54,256 nucleotides of DNA from Lachnospiraceae bacterium (GCA_020860645.1 JAJBTX010000077.1:1-54256), one strand, 5' to 3'; positions 16,694 to 24,813 are shown, numbered from the stretch's first letter. The notes: generated by a model from the sequence alone, not told the origin. Numbers and translations: made by a program.

Positions 16694-17461
16694 ATGAGTT
16701 TTGCAGGAAAAGTTGCCATCGTGACAGGCTCCGGATCCCCGAGAGGAATCGGTCGTGAGATCACGCGCGTACTTGCGGAGAAAGGCTGCAGCGTTGCGGT
16801 TGCGGACATGAATCTCGAAGGCGCACAGGCGAACGCGGACGAGCTGAAGAAGGATTTCGGCTGTGATTCCATGGCGGTCAGCGTCAATATCACGGACGAG
16901 GATTCCGTAAAAGCGATGTTCGACGCAGTATTCGCGAAGTATGGCAGGATTGATATCCTCTGCAACAATGCAGGCATCACCCAGCCGGTTACGATCGACG
17001 AGATGACGAAGGACGACTTCATGAAGATCATGAACGTAAACCTGGTCGGTACCTTCCTCTGCTCGAAGCTGGTCGTACCCTACATGGTCAAGGGCAGCTA
17101 CGGCAGGATCGTGAACACCTCCTCCGTATCAGCGAAGTGCGGCGGCGGCGTGTACGGCGGCGCTCACTACTGCGCGGCGAAGGCCGGCATCATCGGCTTC
17201 ACGAGAGCGCAGGCGATGGAGCTCTGCAAGGCCTACAAGGACATGATCACGGTCAACGCGGTCTGCCCGGGCCTGATTGCGACGGACATCCGCGCGACGC
17301 TCTCCGATGAGAAGGAGAAGGAGTCCCGCGCGAAGCAGGCGATGGGACGTGCAGGCACAGCCCGCGAGGTCGCCAACACCATCGCATGGCTGGCGTCGGA
17401 CGAGGCATCCTACGTATCCGGTGAGGATATCAATATCAATGGTGCAACCTATTTTGGTTAA
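16694..17461 (+). CDS. Short-chain dehydrogenase/reductase (SDR)
   Basis: A 255-residue classical SDR. The cofactor motif is GSGSPRGIGREI near residue 11 (TGxxxGIG variant with an extra Pro-Arg). NNAG is present near residue 92. The catalytic Ser lies in VNTSSVSAKC, and the Tyr and Lys in HYCAAKAG. The C-terminus has VSGEDININGATYFG, usual for FabG-like enzymes. Context (split transketolase, TRAP transporter, LysR) suggests it oxidises or reduces a sugar, sugar acid or polyol brought in by the TRAP system rather than acting in fatty-acid synthesis. Substrate and cofactor are not readable. Confidence 0.88.
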   Translation: MSFAGKVAIVTGSGSPRGIGREITRVLAEKGCSVAVADMNLEGAQANADELKKDFGCDSMAVSVNITDEDSVKAMFDAVFAKYGRIDILCNNAGITQPVTIDEMTKDDFMKIMNVNLVGTFLCSKLVVPYMVKGSYGRIVNTSSVSAKCGGGVYGGAHYCAAKAGIIGFTRAQAMELCKAYKDMITVNAVCPGLIATDIRATLSDEKEKESRAKQAMGRAGTAREVANTIAWLASDEASYVSGEDININGATYFG

Positions 17462-17492
17462 ATAAATTCATTTCAACAAGGAGGATTGAAAA

Positions 17493-18590
17493 ATGAAGAA
17501 GAGAGTAATGGCACTGCTGCTTGCTACCGCGATGGTGGCGGCCCTTGTCGGATGCGGAGGATCCAGTTCCAGTTCTTCCAGCAGCACGACGACGGAGACC
17601 ACGGATGACACGGAAGCGGCCGACGACAGCGAGGCGAGTTCGGATGCTGAGATCACCTATGATACGCCGGAGTACACGATCAAGCTCGGACACAGCGACA
17701 CGACGACGAACCTTCTGAACGTATCCCTGGAGAACTTCGCGGATTACGTCTATGAGCAGTCAAACGGCCGCGTACAGGTCGACATCTATGCGGCGGAGCA
17801 GCTCGGCTCCAACGCGGAGATGGCTGAGATGATCGAGATGGGTTCCCTGGACGCGATGATGCTTCCGCAGGGCAACGAGGCGGAGTACGCTGAGAAGATG
17901 AACGCGCTCGGACTTCCGTTCCTGTTCAGCAGCTACGACGCGGTGTATGAGGTTCTGGACGGCGAGATTGGCGAGGAGCTGACCGAAGGCCTTGAGGACC
18001 ACAACATGATCCAGCTTGCTTACTGGGAGAACGGTCTGCGTCAGGTTACCAACAGCGTGCGCCCGATCGAGGAGCCGTCCGATCTGGAAGGTCTGAAGAT
18101 CCGTACCCCGGAGGATTCCATGACGATCGCCATTTTTGAGGCGCTCGGCGCGTCGGCTTCCCCGCTGGCATTTTCGGAACTCTATCTTGCGCTGCAGCAG
18201 GGCACCTTCGATGGCCAGGAGAACCCGGTTGCGAACATCTATGCGAACAACTTCCAGGATGTGCAGGATTACCTCAGCATCACGAACCACAAGTATGAGT
18301 GCAAGAACATGATCTTCTCGCTCACGACCTGGAACAGCCTGCCGGAGGATGTGCAGGAGCTGCTTCAGGAAGCGGCTGTGATCTATGGCAACGAGCATCG
18401 TCAGGCGATCGTGGACAACCAGGATCAGATGCTTGCGGAGCTGGAAGAGGCCGGCATGCAGGTGAGCTATCCGGATACCACCGCTTTCCAGGAGGCGACG
18501 GCGTCTGTGTATGATGATTTCTATGCGCAGTATGACTGGGCAGAGGATCTGGTAGCGAGAATTATGGAAGTGGTGGATTCGGTCGAGTAG
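17493..18590 (+). CDS. dctP: TRAP transporter substrate-binding lipoprotein (DctP family)
   Basis: A 365-residue protein. The signal peptide ends at lipobox LVGC (Cys21), followed by a long Ser run and a Thr/Asp/Glu linker to about residue 60. The DctP domain follows, with KLGHSDTTTNLLN at its start, the conserved LEGLKIRTPEDSMTI (the Arg that binds a substrate carboxylate) and GTFDGQENPVANIYA. It captures an organic acid, probably a sugar acid or hydroxyacid, for the DctQM permease. A strong hairpin after the gene separates it from dctQ. Confidence 0.9.
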   Translation: MKKRVMALLLATAMVAALVGCGGSSSSSSSSTTTETTDDTEAADDSEASSDAEITYDTPEYTIKLGHSDTTTNLLNVSLENFADYVYEQSNGRVQVDIYAAEQLGSNAEMAEMIEMGSLDAMMLPQGNEAEYAEKMNALGLPFLFSSYDAVYEVLDGEIGEELTEGLEDHNMIQLAYWENGLRQVTNSVRPIEEPSDLEGLKIRTPEDSMTIAIFEALGASASPLAFSELYLALQQGTFDGQENPVANIYANNFQDVQDYLSITNHKYECKNMIFSLTTWNSLPEDVQELLQEAAVIYGNEHRQAIVDNQDQMLAELEEAGMQVSYPDTTAFQEATASVYDDFYAQYDWAEDLVARIMEVVDSVE

Positions 18591-18641
18591 GGGTTTACTT
18601 CCGACAGCATCCATACATAGTCTGAAGAGACTGTAATATCG

Positions 18642-18696
18642 TATGACAGTTCGGGCAGGGCACGAAGACAAGTGAATGTCCTGCCCGACTGTCATA
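18642..18696 (+). terminator. Intercistronic hairpin between dctP and dctQ
   Basis: Bases 18642-18659 pair with 18680-18696 over 17 bp with one bulged T, followed by TCTTT. It sits inside the operon, so it probably gives partial termination or 3' protection of dctP mRNA, raising binding protein over permease. Confidence 0.65.
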
Positions 18697-18718
18697 TCTT
18701 TAGAGAGAGGTAGATGGA

Positions 18719-19222
18719 GTGAAAGCTTTTGATAAATTTTGTGACATTCTCGATGGAATAGCCAGCGTGGTCTGCACGATTTTCGTGATTTTCCTGACGC
18801 TGCTGATCGGGATCAATGTCATCATGCGCTACGTATTCAGTTCCCCGATTGCGTGGCAGTATGAGGCGACCCTCGTATGTATGTCCTGGATCGTGTTCAT
18901 CGGAATGGTTATCACCTTCCACAATGATGAAAACATGCGGCTGACCTTCGTGTCGAACGCCATGCCGGAAAAGGTGCGCAATGTCTGGATTGTGGTCATG
19001 GATTTGATCACGCTCGCGTTCCTGATCGTCGGAGGCTATTACAGCATCTCGGTCGTACAGAACGCGATGTCGACGTCCTATCAGACTATCCCTGTCAGCA
19101 AGATGTTCTTTTATCTGCCGTTCCCGATCGGCTGCGCGATGAGCGCCTGTCAGATCATCAATATCAGCTATAAGAGACTGACCGGGCGGCTGAACGTCCC
19201 TGCTGAGGAAGAGGAGGTTTGA
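18719..19222 (+). CDS. dctQ: TRAP transporter small permease (DctQ family)
   Basis: A 167-residue protein with four predicted helices and the DctQ hallmark IVFIGMVITFHNDENMRLTF after helix 2. The GTG start at 18719 follows AGAGG. DctQ forms the membrane complex with DctM. The stop is 4 nt before the dctM start. Confidence 0.88.
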   Translation: MKAFDKFCDILDGIASVVCTIFVIFLTLLIGINVIMRYVFSSPIAWQYEATLVCMSWIVFIGMVITFHNDENMRLTFVSNAMPEKVRNVWIVVMDLITLAFLIVGGYYSISVVQNAMSTSYQTIPVSKMFFYLPFPIGCAMSACQIINISYKRLTGRLNVPAEEEEV

Positions 19223-19226
19223 TTTT

Positions 19227-20516
19227 ATGATAGTTCAGAATGTTATATTGTTAATGGGGGTATTTATCATTCTGATGGTCTGCGGAGTCCCGATCGCGTT
19301 CTCCCTGTCCATCTCGGCGATGGTGACGGCGCTGGCTACGGGCCAGTTCCAGGCAACAGCTATCGTCCACCGTATGATCGGTAACTCGAGTTCGTATACG
19401 CTGCTCGCGATTCCCTTCTTCATCCTGGCTGCGAAGCTGATGAATACGGGCGGTATCACAAGACGAATATTCCGCTGCTGTTCCGCATGGGTTGGCTGGA
19501 TTCCTGGCGGCCTTGGGCACGCGAACGTGCTGGCGTCCATCGTTTTCTCCGGCATGAGCGGATCCGCGGTGGCAGACGCCGGTGGACTTGGCCAGATCGA
19601 GGTCGACGCCATGATCGACGAGGGCTTTGATCCGGATTTCGCGGCGGGCGTTACGGCGGCTTCTGCGACGATCGGACCGATTATCCCGCCGTCCATCCCG
19701 ATGGTTGTCTATGGTATGATGACGGAAGTCTCGGTCGGTGCGCTCTTTATCGCCGGTATTGTACCGGGTCTGGTGCTCGCCCTCGCGACCAGCGTTCTCG
19801 TCTTCATCATGGCGAAGAAGCGCCATTATCCGGTGCATAAGTTCAATCTGCACGAGGCACTGTCCTCGACAAAGCATGCGCTTCTGTCCCTGCTGACGCC
19901 GGTTCTCATCATCGGCGGCATCTGGACAGGCGTTTTCAGCCCGACCGAGGCGGCCTGTGTAGCTTCGATTTACGCGTTTTTCCTGTCCGTGATCGTCTAT
20001 CGCGAGATGACGCTCAAGCAGGTCTGCAAGGAGATCCGCCAGGCAGTGGCCGACAGCGCCGGTATCCTGGTCATTATCTGCGGCGCGGCCGCGTTCTCCT
20101 GGCTCGTGACGATGATGGGTATGACCAGTGCGCTTTCTACCGCGCTGACAAGCTTGACGAGCAACAAGTACATCATGCTGTTGATCCTGAACATCGCGTT
20201 CCTGATCATCGGTATGTTCATGGAAGCGCTGGCGGTCATGACGATCACGATCCCGTTCCTGATCCCGCTGATGACCTCCTTCGGCATCAATGCGGTTCAT
20301 CTGGGCGTCGTCCTGGTGCTGAACCTCATGATCGGCCTCTGCACGCCTCCGGTTGGCACCTCGCTGTTCATCTGTGCGAAGACGGCGAAGATTACGATCG
20401 AGCAGATGTACAAGGCAATCCTGCCCTTCCTGGTTCCGCTGGTTCTCGTGCTGCTGCTGATTACCTACGTTCCGGGAATCGTGACCTGGCTGCCGACAGT
20501 GCTGGGAATGATCTGA
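19227..20516 (+). CDS. dctM: TRAP transporter large permease (DctM family)
   Basis: A 429-residue protein of about twelve helices. Family motifs are SGSAVADAGGLGQIEVDAM, IGPIIPPSIPMVVYG, and near the end LMIGLCTPPVGTSLF. DctM is the ion-coupled transport subunit of TRAP systems. It is the last gene of the operon and is followed by a strong terminator. Confidence 0.92.
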   Translation: MIVQNVILLMGVFIILMVCGVPIAFSLSISAMVTALATGQFQATAIVHRMIGNSSSYTLLAIPFFILAAKLMNTGGITRRIFRCCSAWVGWIPGGLGHANVLASIVFSGMSGSAVADAGGLGQIEVDAMIDEGFDPDFAAGVTAASATIGPIIPPSIPMVVYGMMTEVSVGALFIAGIVPGLVLALATSVLVFIMAKKRHYPVHKFNLHEALSSTKHALLSLLTPVLIIGGIWTGVFSPTEAACVASIYAFFLSVIVYREMTLKQVCKEIRQAVADSAGILVIICGAAAFSWLVTMMGMTSALSTALTSLTSNKYIMLLILNIAFLIIGMFMEALAVMTITIPFLIPLMTSFGINAVHLGVVLVLNLMIGLCTPPVGTSLFICAKTAKITIEQMYKAILPFLVPLVLVLLLITYVPGIVTWLPTVLGMI

Positions 20517-20539
20517 TACATATTGATACGGAAAGTAAG

Positions 20540-20576
20540 ACCCGGGTGTGTCCTTTTGGGGAGCGCCCGGGTTTTT
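20540..20576 (+). terminator. Rho-independent terminator after dctM
   Basis: ACCCGGG (20540-20546) and CCCGGGT (20566-20572) followed by TTTTT; it ends the transketolase/SDR/TRAP operon. Confidence 0.8.
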
Positions 20577-20600
20577 AATGGGCTTTTATGGGAAAGTCTA

Positions 20601-20630
20601 TTTACAATCCGACGGGGATGCCTGTATAAT
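20601..20630 (+). promoter_or_regulatory. Promoter of glycerate kinase gene
   Basis: TTTACA (20601-20606), an 18-nt spacer and TATAAT (20625-20630). Confidence 0.65.
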
Positions 20631-20633
20631 ATT

Positions 20634-20662
20634 TTATAAAAGTCCCAGATGGACTTTTATAA
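20634..20662. promoter_or_regulatory. 12-bp perfect palindrome just after the glxK -10 box
   Basis: TTATAAAAGTCC (20634-20645), loop CAGAT, GGACTTTTATAA (20651-20662). It spans the expected transcription start, so it could be a repressor operator or a 5' stem-loop. Its arm matches the ends of the 6712-6813 element. Confidence 0.6.
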
Positions 20663-20680
20663 GAAGGAGAGAGAAGAGCG

Positions 20681-21817
20681 ATGAAAATTGTGATAGCGAT
20701 TGACTCCCTGAAGGGAAGTTTGAGCTCCATGGAGGCGGGGCGCGCGATCGAGCGCGGCGTGAGAAAGGTGCTCCCGGAGGCAGAGATCCTCGTAAAGCCG
20801 GTGGCGGACGGCGGGGAGGGCACGACGGAGGCCTTCGTCGAGGGTATGGGCGGAGAGCCGGTGCAGGTACAGGTGCACGGGCCTCTTGAGACGCCGGTGA
20901 CGGCGGAGTATGGACTGCTGCGTGAGACCAATACGGCGATTATGGAGATGGCCGCGGCTGCGGGTATCATTCTGATCGGCAAGGACAAACGGCCGCTCGA
21001 CGCGACGAGCTACGGCGTCGGCGAGATGATCCGTGACGCGATCGGCCGCGGCTGCCGGGATTTCATCGTCGGCATCGGCGGCAGCGCGACGAACGACGGC
21101 GGCATCGGCATGCTGACGGCTCTGGGCTTCGAGTTCCTGGATGAGAAGCGCGAGCCCGCCGGGATCAGTGCCTCCGCGCTGGGAAAGGTCGCCGCGATCC
21201 GCATGGACGGCGCGCTCCCGGAGCTGAAGGACTGCCATTTTCGCGTGGCCTGTGATGTAAATAATCCGCTCTGCGGGGAGATCGGCGCCACTTATATTTT
21301 CGGGCCGCAGAAGGGCGTGACGGACAATATGAAGGAGGCTCTTGATCAGGACATGGCATCCTTCGCGCGGGTCGCGGCGAAGGCGGCGGGCAGGGACTGC
21401 ACACTCACACCGGGCGCGGGCGCCGCGGGAGGTCTGGGCTTTGCCTTCCTGACCTTCCTGAACACGGAGCTGCAGCCGGGTATTGAGCTGGTCATGGACG
21501 CGGTGGAGATGGACCGGGCGCTCGAGGGGGCGGATCTGGTCTTCACCGGCGAAGGCCGTCTCGACCAGCAGACCGCGATGGGCAAGGTTCCGGTCGGCAT
21601 CGCCGGAATGGCGAAAAAGCATGGCGCGAAGGTCGTGGCTCTGGCCGGTTCGATCGCTCCCGGCGCGGAGGCCTGCAACGAGAACGGCATCGACGCTTTC
21701 TTCCCAATTCTGCGCGGCGTGTGCACGCTTGACGAGGCGATGGATCCGGCGACGGCTGCGGAGAATATGGAGAATACAGCGGAGCAGGTGGCGCGCCTGG
21801 CGGCGGCATTTGCCTGA
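20681..21817 (+). CDS. glxK: Glycerate kinase (type I, GlxK/GarK family)
   Basis: A 378-residue protein. Motifs are IDSLKGSLSS at the N-terminus, VADGGEGTTEAFV, FIVGIGGSATNDGGIGML, AGAAGGLGFAFL and FTGEGRLDQQTAMGKVP. This family (PF02595) phosphorylates glycerate with ATP, generally to 2-phosphoglycerate, feeding glycolysis. It has its own promoter with a palindrome over the start site, and it lies between the TRAP operon and the second transketolase pair. With the D-2-hydroxyacid dehydrogenase gene nearby it could close a hydroxypyruvate-glycerate-glycolysis route. Confidence 0.93.
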   Translation: MKIVIAIDSLKGSLSSMEAGRAIERGVRKVLPEAEILVKPVADGGEGTTEAFVEGMGGEPVQVQVHGPLETPVTAEYGLLRETNTAIMEMAAAAGIILIGKDKRPLDATSYGVGEMIRDAIGRGCRDFIVGIGGSATNDGGIGMLTALGFEFLDEKREPAGISASALGKVAAIRMDGALPELKDCHFRVACDVNNPLCGEIGATYIFGPQKGVTDNMKEALDQDMASFARVAAKAAGRDCTLTPGAGAAGGLGFAFLTFLNTELQPGIELVMDAVEMDRALEGADLVFTGEGRLDQQTAMGKVPVGIAGMAKKHGAKVVALAGSIAPGAEACNENGIDAFFPILRGVCTLDEAMDPATAAENMENTAEQVARLAAAFA

Positions 21818-21913
21818 GCTGTGCAGCACTGTGGAAAGTCGTCCCACGCAGAATCCACGCTCGGCCCTTGTGGAGCCGGGATTGCCCATGCCGGGTCTTT
21901 TCACAACAACGAC

Positions 21914-21941
21914 TTGAAAAATCATGGATTTGTGATAGTAT
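21914..21941 (+). promoter_or_regulatory. Probable promoter of the second transketolase pair
   Basis: TTGAAA (21914-21919), a 16-nt spacer and TAGTAT (21936-21941), 66 nt before the start codon. Confidence 0.4.
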
Positions 21942-22007
21942 AAATTTATGTATACATGGTCGGAAATGTTTTCGGCGGCCGTGAAGATTACAGAAAAGGA
22001 GAGAACC

Positions 22008-22847
22008 ATGCAGACTTTAGAACTGAAAAAGATCGCAAATGAAGTCCGCAAAGGGATTGTGACCGGCGTGCACAGCGCAAAGGCGGGACATCCCGGCGGA
22101 GCTTTGTCTGCGGCAGACATTTTCACGTAGCTCTATTTTGCGGAGCTTAAAATTGACCAGAAGAATCCTAAGGATCCGGACCGCGATCGTTTTGTATTGT
22201 CCAAGGGACACACCGCGCCGGGTTACTACAGCGCGATGGCACAGAGGGGCTATTTCCCGCTGGAGGAGCTGCTGACGCTCCGCCATGTGGGCAGCCGCCT
22301 GCAGGGTCATCCGTGCATGCAGGATCTTCCGGGCATCGACATGTCGTCGGGCTCCCTGGGACAGGGCATCTCCGCTGCGGTCGGTATGGCGATCGCTGCG
22401 AAGCTGGATGGAAAATCTTATCGCGTCTACACGCTGCTCGGCGACGGCGAGCTCCAGGAGGGACAGGTCTGGGAGGCTGCGATGCTGGCAGCCCACAGGA
22501 AGCTGGACAACCTTGTCGTGATCGTGGACAACAACGGACTTCAGATCGACGGAAAGATCGAGGACGTCAACTCCCCGTATCCGATTGACAAAAAGTTCGA
22601 GGCTTTCAATTTCCACGTGATCAACGTGGCGGACGGCAACGACATGGATCAGCTGCGGGCCGCGTTCGAGGAGGCCCGGACCGTGAAGGGGCAGCCGACG
22701 GCGATCATCGCGAAGACCGTCAAGGGCAAGGGCGTTTCCTTCATGGAAAATCAGGCGTCCTGGCATGGCACGGCGCCGAATGATGAGCAGTACGCGGTGG
22801 CAATGGCAGATTTGGAGAAAGTGGGGGAAGCGTTATGTCAGAAGTAA
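22008..22847 (+). pseudogene. Transketolase N-terminal subunit, copy 2, interrupted by in-frame TAG
   Basis: From ATG 22008 (behind GGAGAG) the frame encodes a full split-transketolase N-terminal subunit of 279 codons, but codon 41 is TAG (22128-22130). The sequence reads GHPGGALSAADIFT, stop, LYFAELKIDQKNP; the gap aligns to Cys46 of copy 1 (DIVACLYFRE). Everything after the stop is intact, including GDGELQEGQVWEA and VIVDNNGLQIDG, with no frameshift. A restart downstream would lose the HPGG segment needed for ThDP. So this is a recent nonsense mutation, a sequencing error or, less likely, a read-through site. The C-terminal subunit overlapping its end is intact. Confidence 0.85.
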
Positions 22848-23773
22848 AGAAGATCGCGACAAGAGAGAGCTACGGCAACGCCCTGGCGGAGCTGGGCGCG
22901 CAGAATCCGGATATCGTGGTGCTGGACGCGGACCTCGCGGGCGCGACGAAGACCGGCGTTTTCAAGAAAGCCTTCCCGGACCGTCATATCGACTGCGGTA
23001 TCGCCGAGGGAAATATGATGAGCGTAGCGGCCGGACTCTCGACCGCGGGCAAGATTCCCTTCGCGTCCACTTTCGCGATGTTCGCGGCGGGCAGAGCCTT
23101 CGAACAGGTGCGCAACTCCATCGGCTATCCGCATATAAATGTAAAGATCGGTGCGACCCACGCGGGCATTTCGGTCGGCGAGGACGGCGCGACGCACCAG
23201 TGCAATGAGGACGTCGCTCTGATGCGCACGATCCCGGGCATGACGATCATCGTCCCCTCCGATGACGTGGAGGCGAGAGCTGCGGTGAAGGCTGCCGCGG
23301 AGTATGTGGGACCGGTTTATATGCGATTCGGACGTCTCGCGGTGCCGGTCATCAACGACAATCCGGATTATAAGTTCGAGATCGGCAAGGGCATCACGCT
23401 GCGCGAGGGCACGGACGTGACCATCATCGCGACCGGCCTGGAGGTCTGCGAGAGCCTGGAGGCGGCGAAGCTTCTGGAGGCGGACGGCATTTCCGCCGAG
23501 GTGATCAATATTCATACGATTAAGCCGCTGGATGTGGAGCTGGTCGTCGCGTCCGTGAAGAAGACCGGCAAGGTCGTGACGGTAGAGGAGCACTCGATCA
23601 TCGGCGGCCTCGGCGGCGCGGTGGCGGAGACCCTCTCGGAGAACGCGCCGACGAAGATGCTGCGCATCGGCGTCGAGGACCGCTTCGGTGAGTCTGGCCC
23701 GGCGAAGGTGCTGATCGAGAAGTTCGGCCTGGACGGGAAGGGCATTTACGGAAAGATCAAGGCCTGGCTGTGA
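22835..23773 (+). CDS. Transketolase, C-terminal subunit, copy 2
   Basis: A 312-residue protein overlapping the N-terminal gene by 13 nt. DCGIAEGNMMSVAAGLS holds the catalytic Glu; ATHAGISVGEDGATHQ is the conserved loop; NIHTIKPLDVELV and VTVEEHSIIGGLGGAV belong to the last domain. The ATHAGISVGEDGATHQCNED form is that of common housekeeping split transketolases in Clostridia, whereas copy 1 has HGGVTPANDGASHQC, suggesting different substrates. If the N-terminal partner really is truncated, this protein would need the copy 1 N-terminal subunit to function. Confidence 0.92.
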   Translation: MSEVKKIATRESYGNALAELGAQNPDIVVLDADLAGATKTGVFKKAFPDRHIDCGIAEGNMMSVAAGLSTAGKIPFASTFAMFAAGRAFEQVRNSIGYPHINVKIGATHAGISVGEDGATHQCNEDVALMRTIPGMTIIVPSDDVEARAAVKAAAEYVGPVYMRFGRLAVPVINDNPDYKFEIGKGITLREGTDVTIIATGLEVCESLEAAKLLEADGISAEVINIHTIKPLDVELVVASVKKTGKVVTVEEHSIIGGLGGAVAETLSENAPTKMLRIGVEDRFGESGPAKVLIEKFGLDGKGIYGKIKAWL

Positions 23774-23791
23774 TGTGCTCATATAGGGCAA

Positions 23792-23913
23792 TCATGTGTC
23801 TTTGCACGTAAGCGGCTGCCCTAAAGGATTTATCCTAAAGGACTAACTGCGTGTCGTGCTCTTTAGAGTACCAACTACGTGTTGTGTTCGTAAGAGTATG
23901 CAGTTTATATAAA
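23792..23913. repeat. Intergenic repeat-like region related to the 6.7 kb element
   Basis: The 23774-24095 gap holds no gene beyond the end of luxS. Within 23792-23913 are ATGTGTCTTTGCACGT, CCTAAAGGATT and AGTATGCAGT, matching phrases in 6735-6785 (ATGTGTCCTTGCATGT, CCTAAAGGATT, AGCATGCAGT) in the same order. It also contains an imperfect tandem pair: AACTGCGTGTCGTGCTC and AACTACGTGTTGTGTTC. Confidence 0.4.
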
Positions 23914-23940
23914 CAAGGTCCGAAATATGTATAAGAATAG

Positions 23941-23993
23941 AGGAGTATGGCCACTTGGAATCAAATGATCCGTCTGGCGCATACTCCTTTTTT
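23941..23993 (+). terminator. Rho-independent terminator facing luxS
   Basis: AGGAGTATG (23941-23949) pairs with CATACTCCT (23980-23988), with an inner GCCA/TGGC pair, and is followed by a T-run to 23993. It would end transcription from the second transketolase pair and may also serve luxS from the other side. Confidence 0.65.
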
Positions 23994-24095
23994 GCTTCTT
24001 TGTGTTGGATGTGCGGATATGTCAGTCTGCCATGCCTTTATGCTTTGCATAGCTTCACGACAATTTTCCGCGAATTCTGCAAGCCCGGAAAATCA

Positions 24096-24575
24096 TCAGC
24101 TCGGATAGTGCAGGCGCTCCTCCGGGATATCGTAGAGCACCTCGTCGAGATACCTTCTGGCAAGCCACTTCGCCATCGGAAGGTTCATGTCCAGATAGTT
24201 TCCGCAGTCCTGCGGGGCGACCCCGGGGATATCGCCCTCGTAGTCCCGGATAAACTCATACATCTCGATCAGCAGATTCACGATGTCAGCCGACTCGAAA
24301 TCTCCGATCAGCAGCAGATAGAATCCGGTGCGGCAGCCCATCGGCCCGAAGTAGAGCGTCTTTGCCCCATAGAGCGGATGGTTTCGCAGGAAGGTCGCGC
24401 CGAGGTGTTCGATGGCGTGCATCTCCGCGATGTTCATGACCGGCTCGTCGTTCGGACTCGTCATGCGAAGATCAAAGGTCGTGACGACCGTGTCCCCGAC
24501 CGGGTCCTTTCTCGACACGTAGACGCCGGGAATCAGGCGGATGTGGTCGACTGTAAAACTCGTAATTTTCTCCAT
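24096..24575 (-). CDS. luxS: S-ribosylhomocysteine lyase (autoinducer-2 synthase) LuxS
   Basis: A 159-residue protein with the LuxS metal site: HAIEH (the HxxEH motif) near residue 53 and the third ligand Cys in VAPQDCGNYLDM. The catalytic Cys lies in FGPMGCRTGFYLLL. It splits S-ribosylhomocysteine into homocysteine and DPD, the precursor of AI-2, in the activated methyl cycle. The ATG at 24575 has AGGAGG about 9 nt upstream. Its promoter interleaves with the divergent trpS promoter. Confidence 0.95.
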   Translation of the reverse strand: MEKITSFTVDHIRLIPGVYVSRKDPVGDTVVTTFDLRMTSPNDEPVMNIAEMHAIEHLGATFLRNHPLYGAKTLYFGPMGCRTGFYLLLIGDFESADIVNLLIEMYEFIRDYEGDIPGVAPQDCGNYLDMNLPMAKWLARRYLDEVLYDIPEERLHYPS

Positions 24576-24599
24576 AACCGTATAGCCTCCTTTTTCTCC

Positions 24600-24628
24600 A
24601 CTATAGCAAAGTTGATTGACAAAGGCAA
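24600..24628 (-). promoter_or_regulatory. luxS promoter
   Basis: Minus strand TTGCCT (24628-24623), a 17-nt spacer and TATAGT (24605-24600). It overlaps the divergent trpS promoter. Confidence 0.5.
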
Positions 24629-24644
24629 GGAAGAAAGTTATGAT
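24616..24644 (+). promoter_or_regulatory. trpS promoter
   Basis: TTGACA (24616-24621), a 17-nt spacer and TATGAT (24639-24644), giving a leader of about 215 nt. The -10 box lies within a 9-bp outer inverted repeat, GTTATGATG (24637-24645), with its partner at 24839-24847. Confidence 0.65.
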
Positions 24645-24672
24645 GATATAGAGTTTGCTACAAGTGACGCCA

Positions 24673-24813
24673 TGCGAGGCATATATCTATCTGAAAACGC
24701 GCTCTCGCTCAGTGGTCAGCGTAGCGGACACTAAACTCAGTCTGCGCCTTTCGGCTTGACTTCGTTAAGTGCCGACGCTGCCCAATGGTTTTCATATAGA
24801 TATATGTCTCGCA
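24673..24813. repeat. Large palindromic element in the trpS leader
   Basis: Bases 24673-24698 are the inverse of 24788-24813 with 24 of 26 matches. The 89-nt interior is GC-richer, with several short self-complementary parts. In the transcript it would form one long stem with a structured head. There is no T-box sequence, no terminator T-run and no tryptophan leader peptide. It may be an inserted dispersed palindromic element or a structured leader. Confidence 0.6.

Noticed and set aside
16694-17461. Assignment of the SDR as FabG of fatty-acid synthesis
   Set aside because: The fold matches, but no fatty-acid genes are nearby and it is inside a LysR/TRAP/transketolase operon, so a catabolic role is more likely.
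14903-21817. Sulfoquinovose (sulfo-transketolase) or apiose pathway
   Set aside because: Both use split transketolases, but the expected isomerases, kinases or sulfolactaldehyde enzymes are absent from the window.
22008-22847. Genetic-code reassignment of TAG
   Set aside because: Several neighbouring genes end normally at TAG, exactly where their families end, so TAG works as a stop here.
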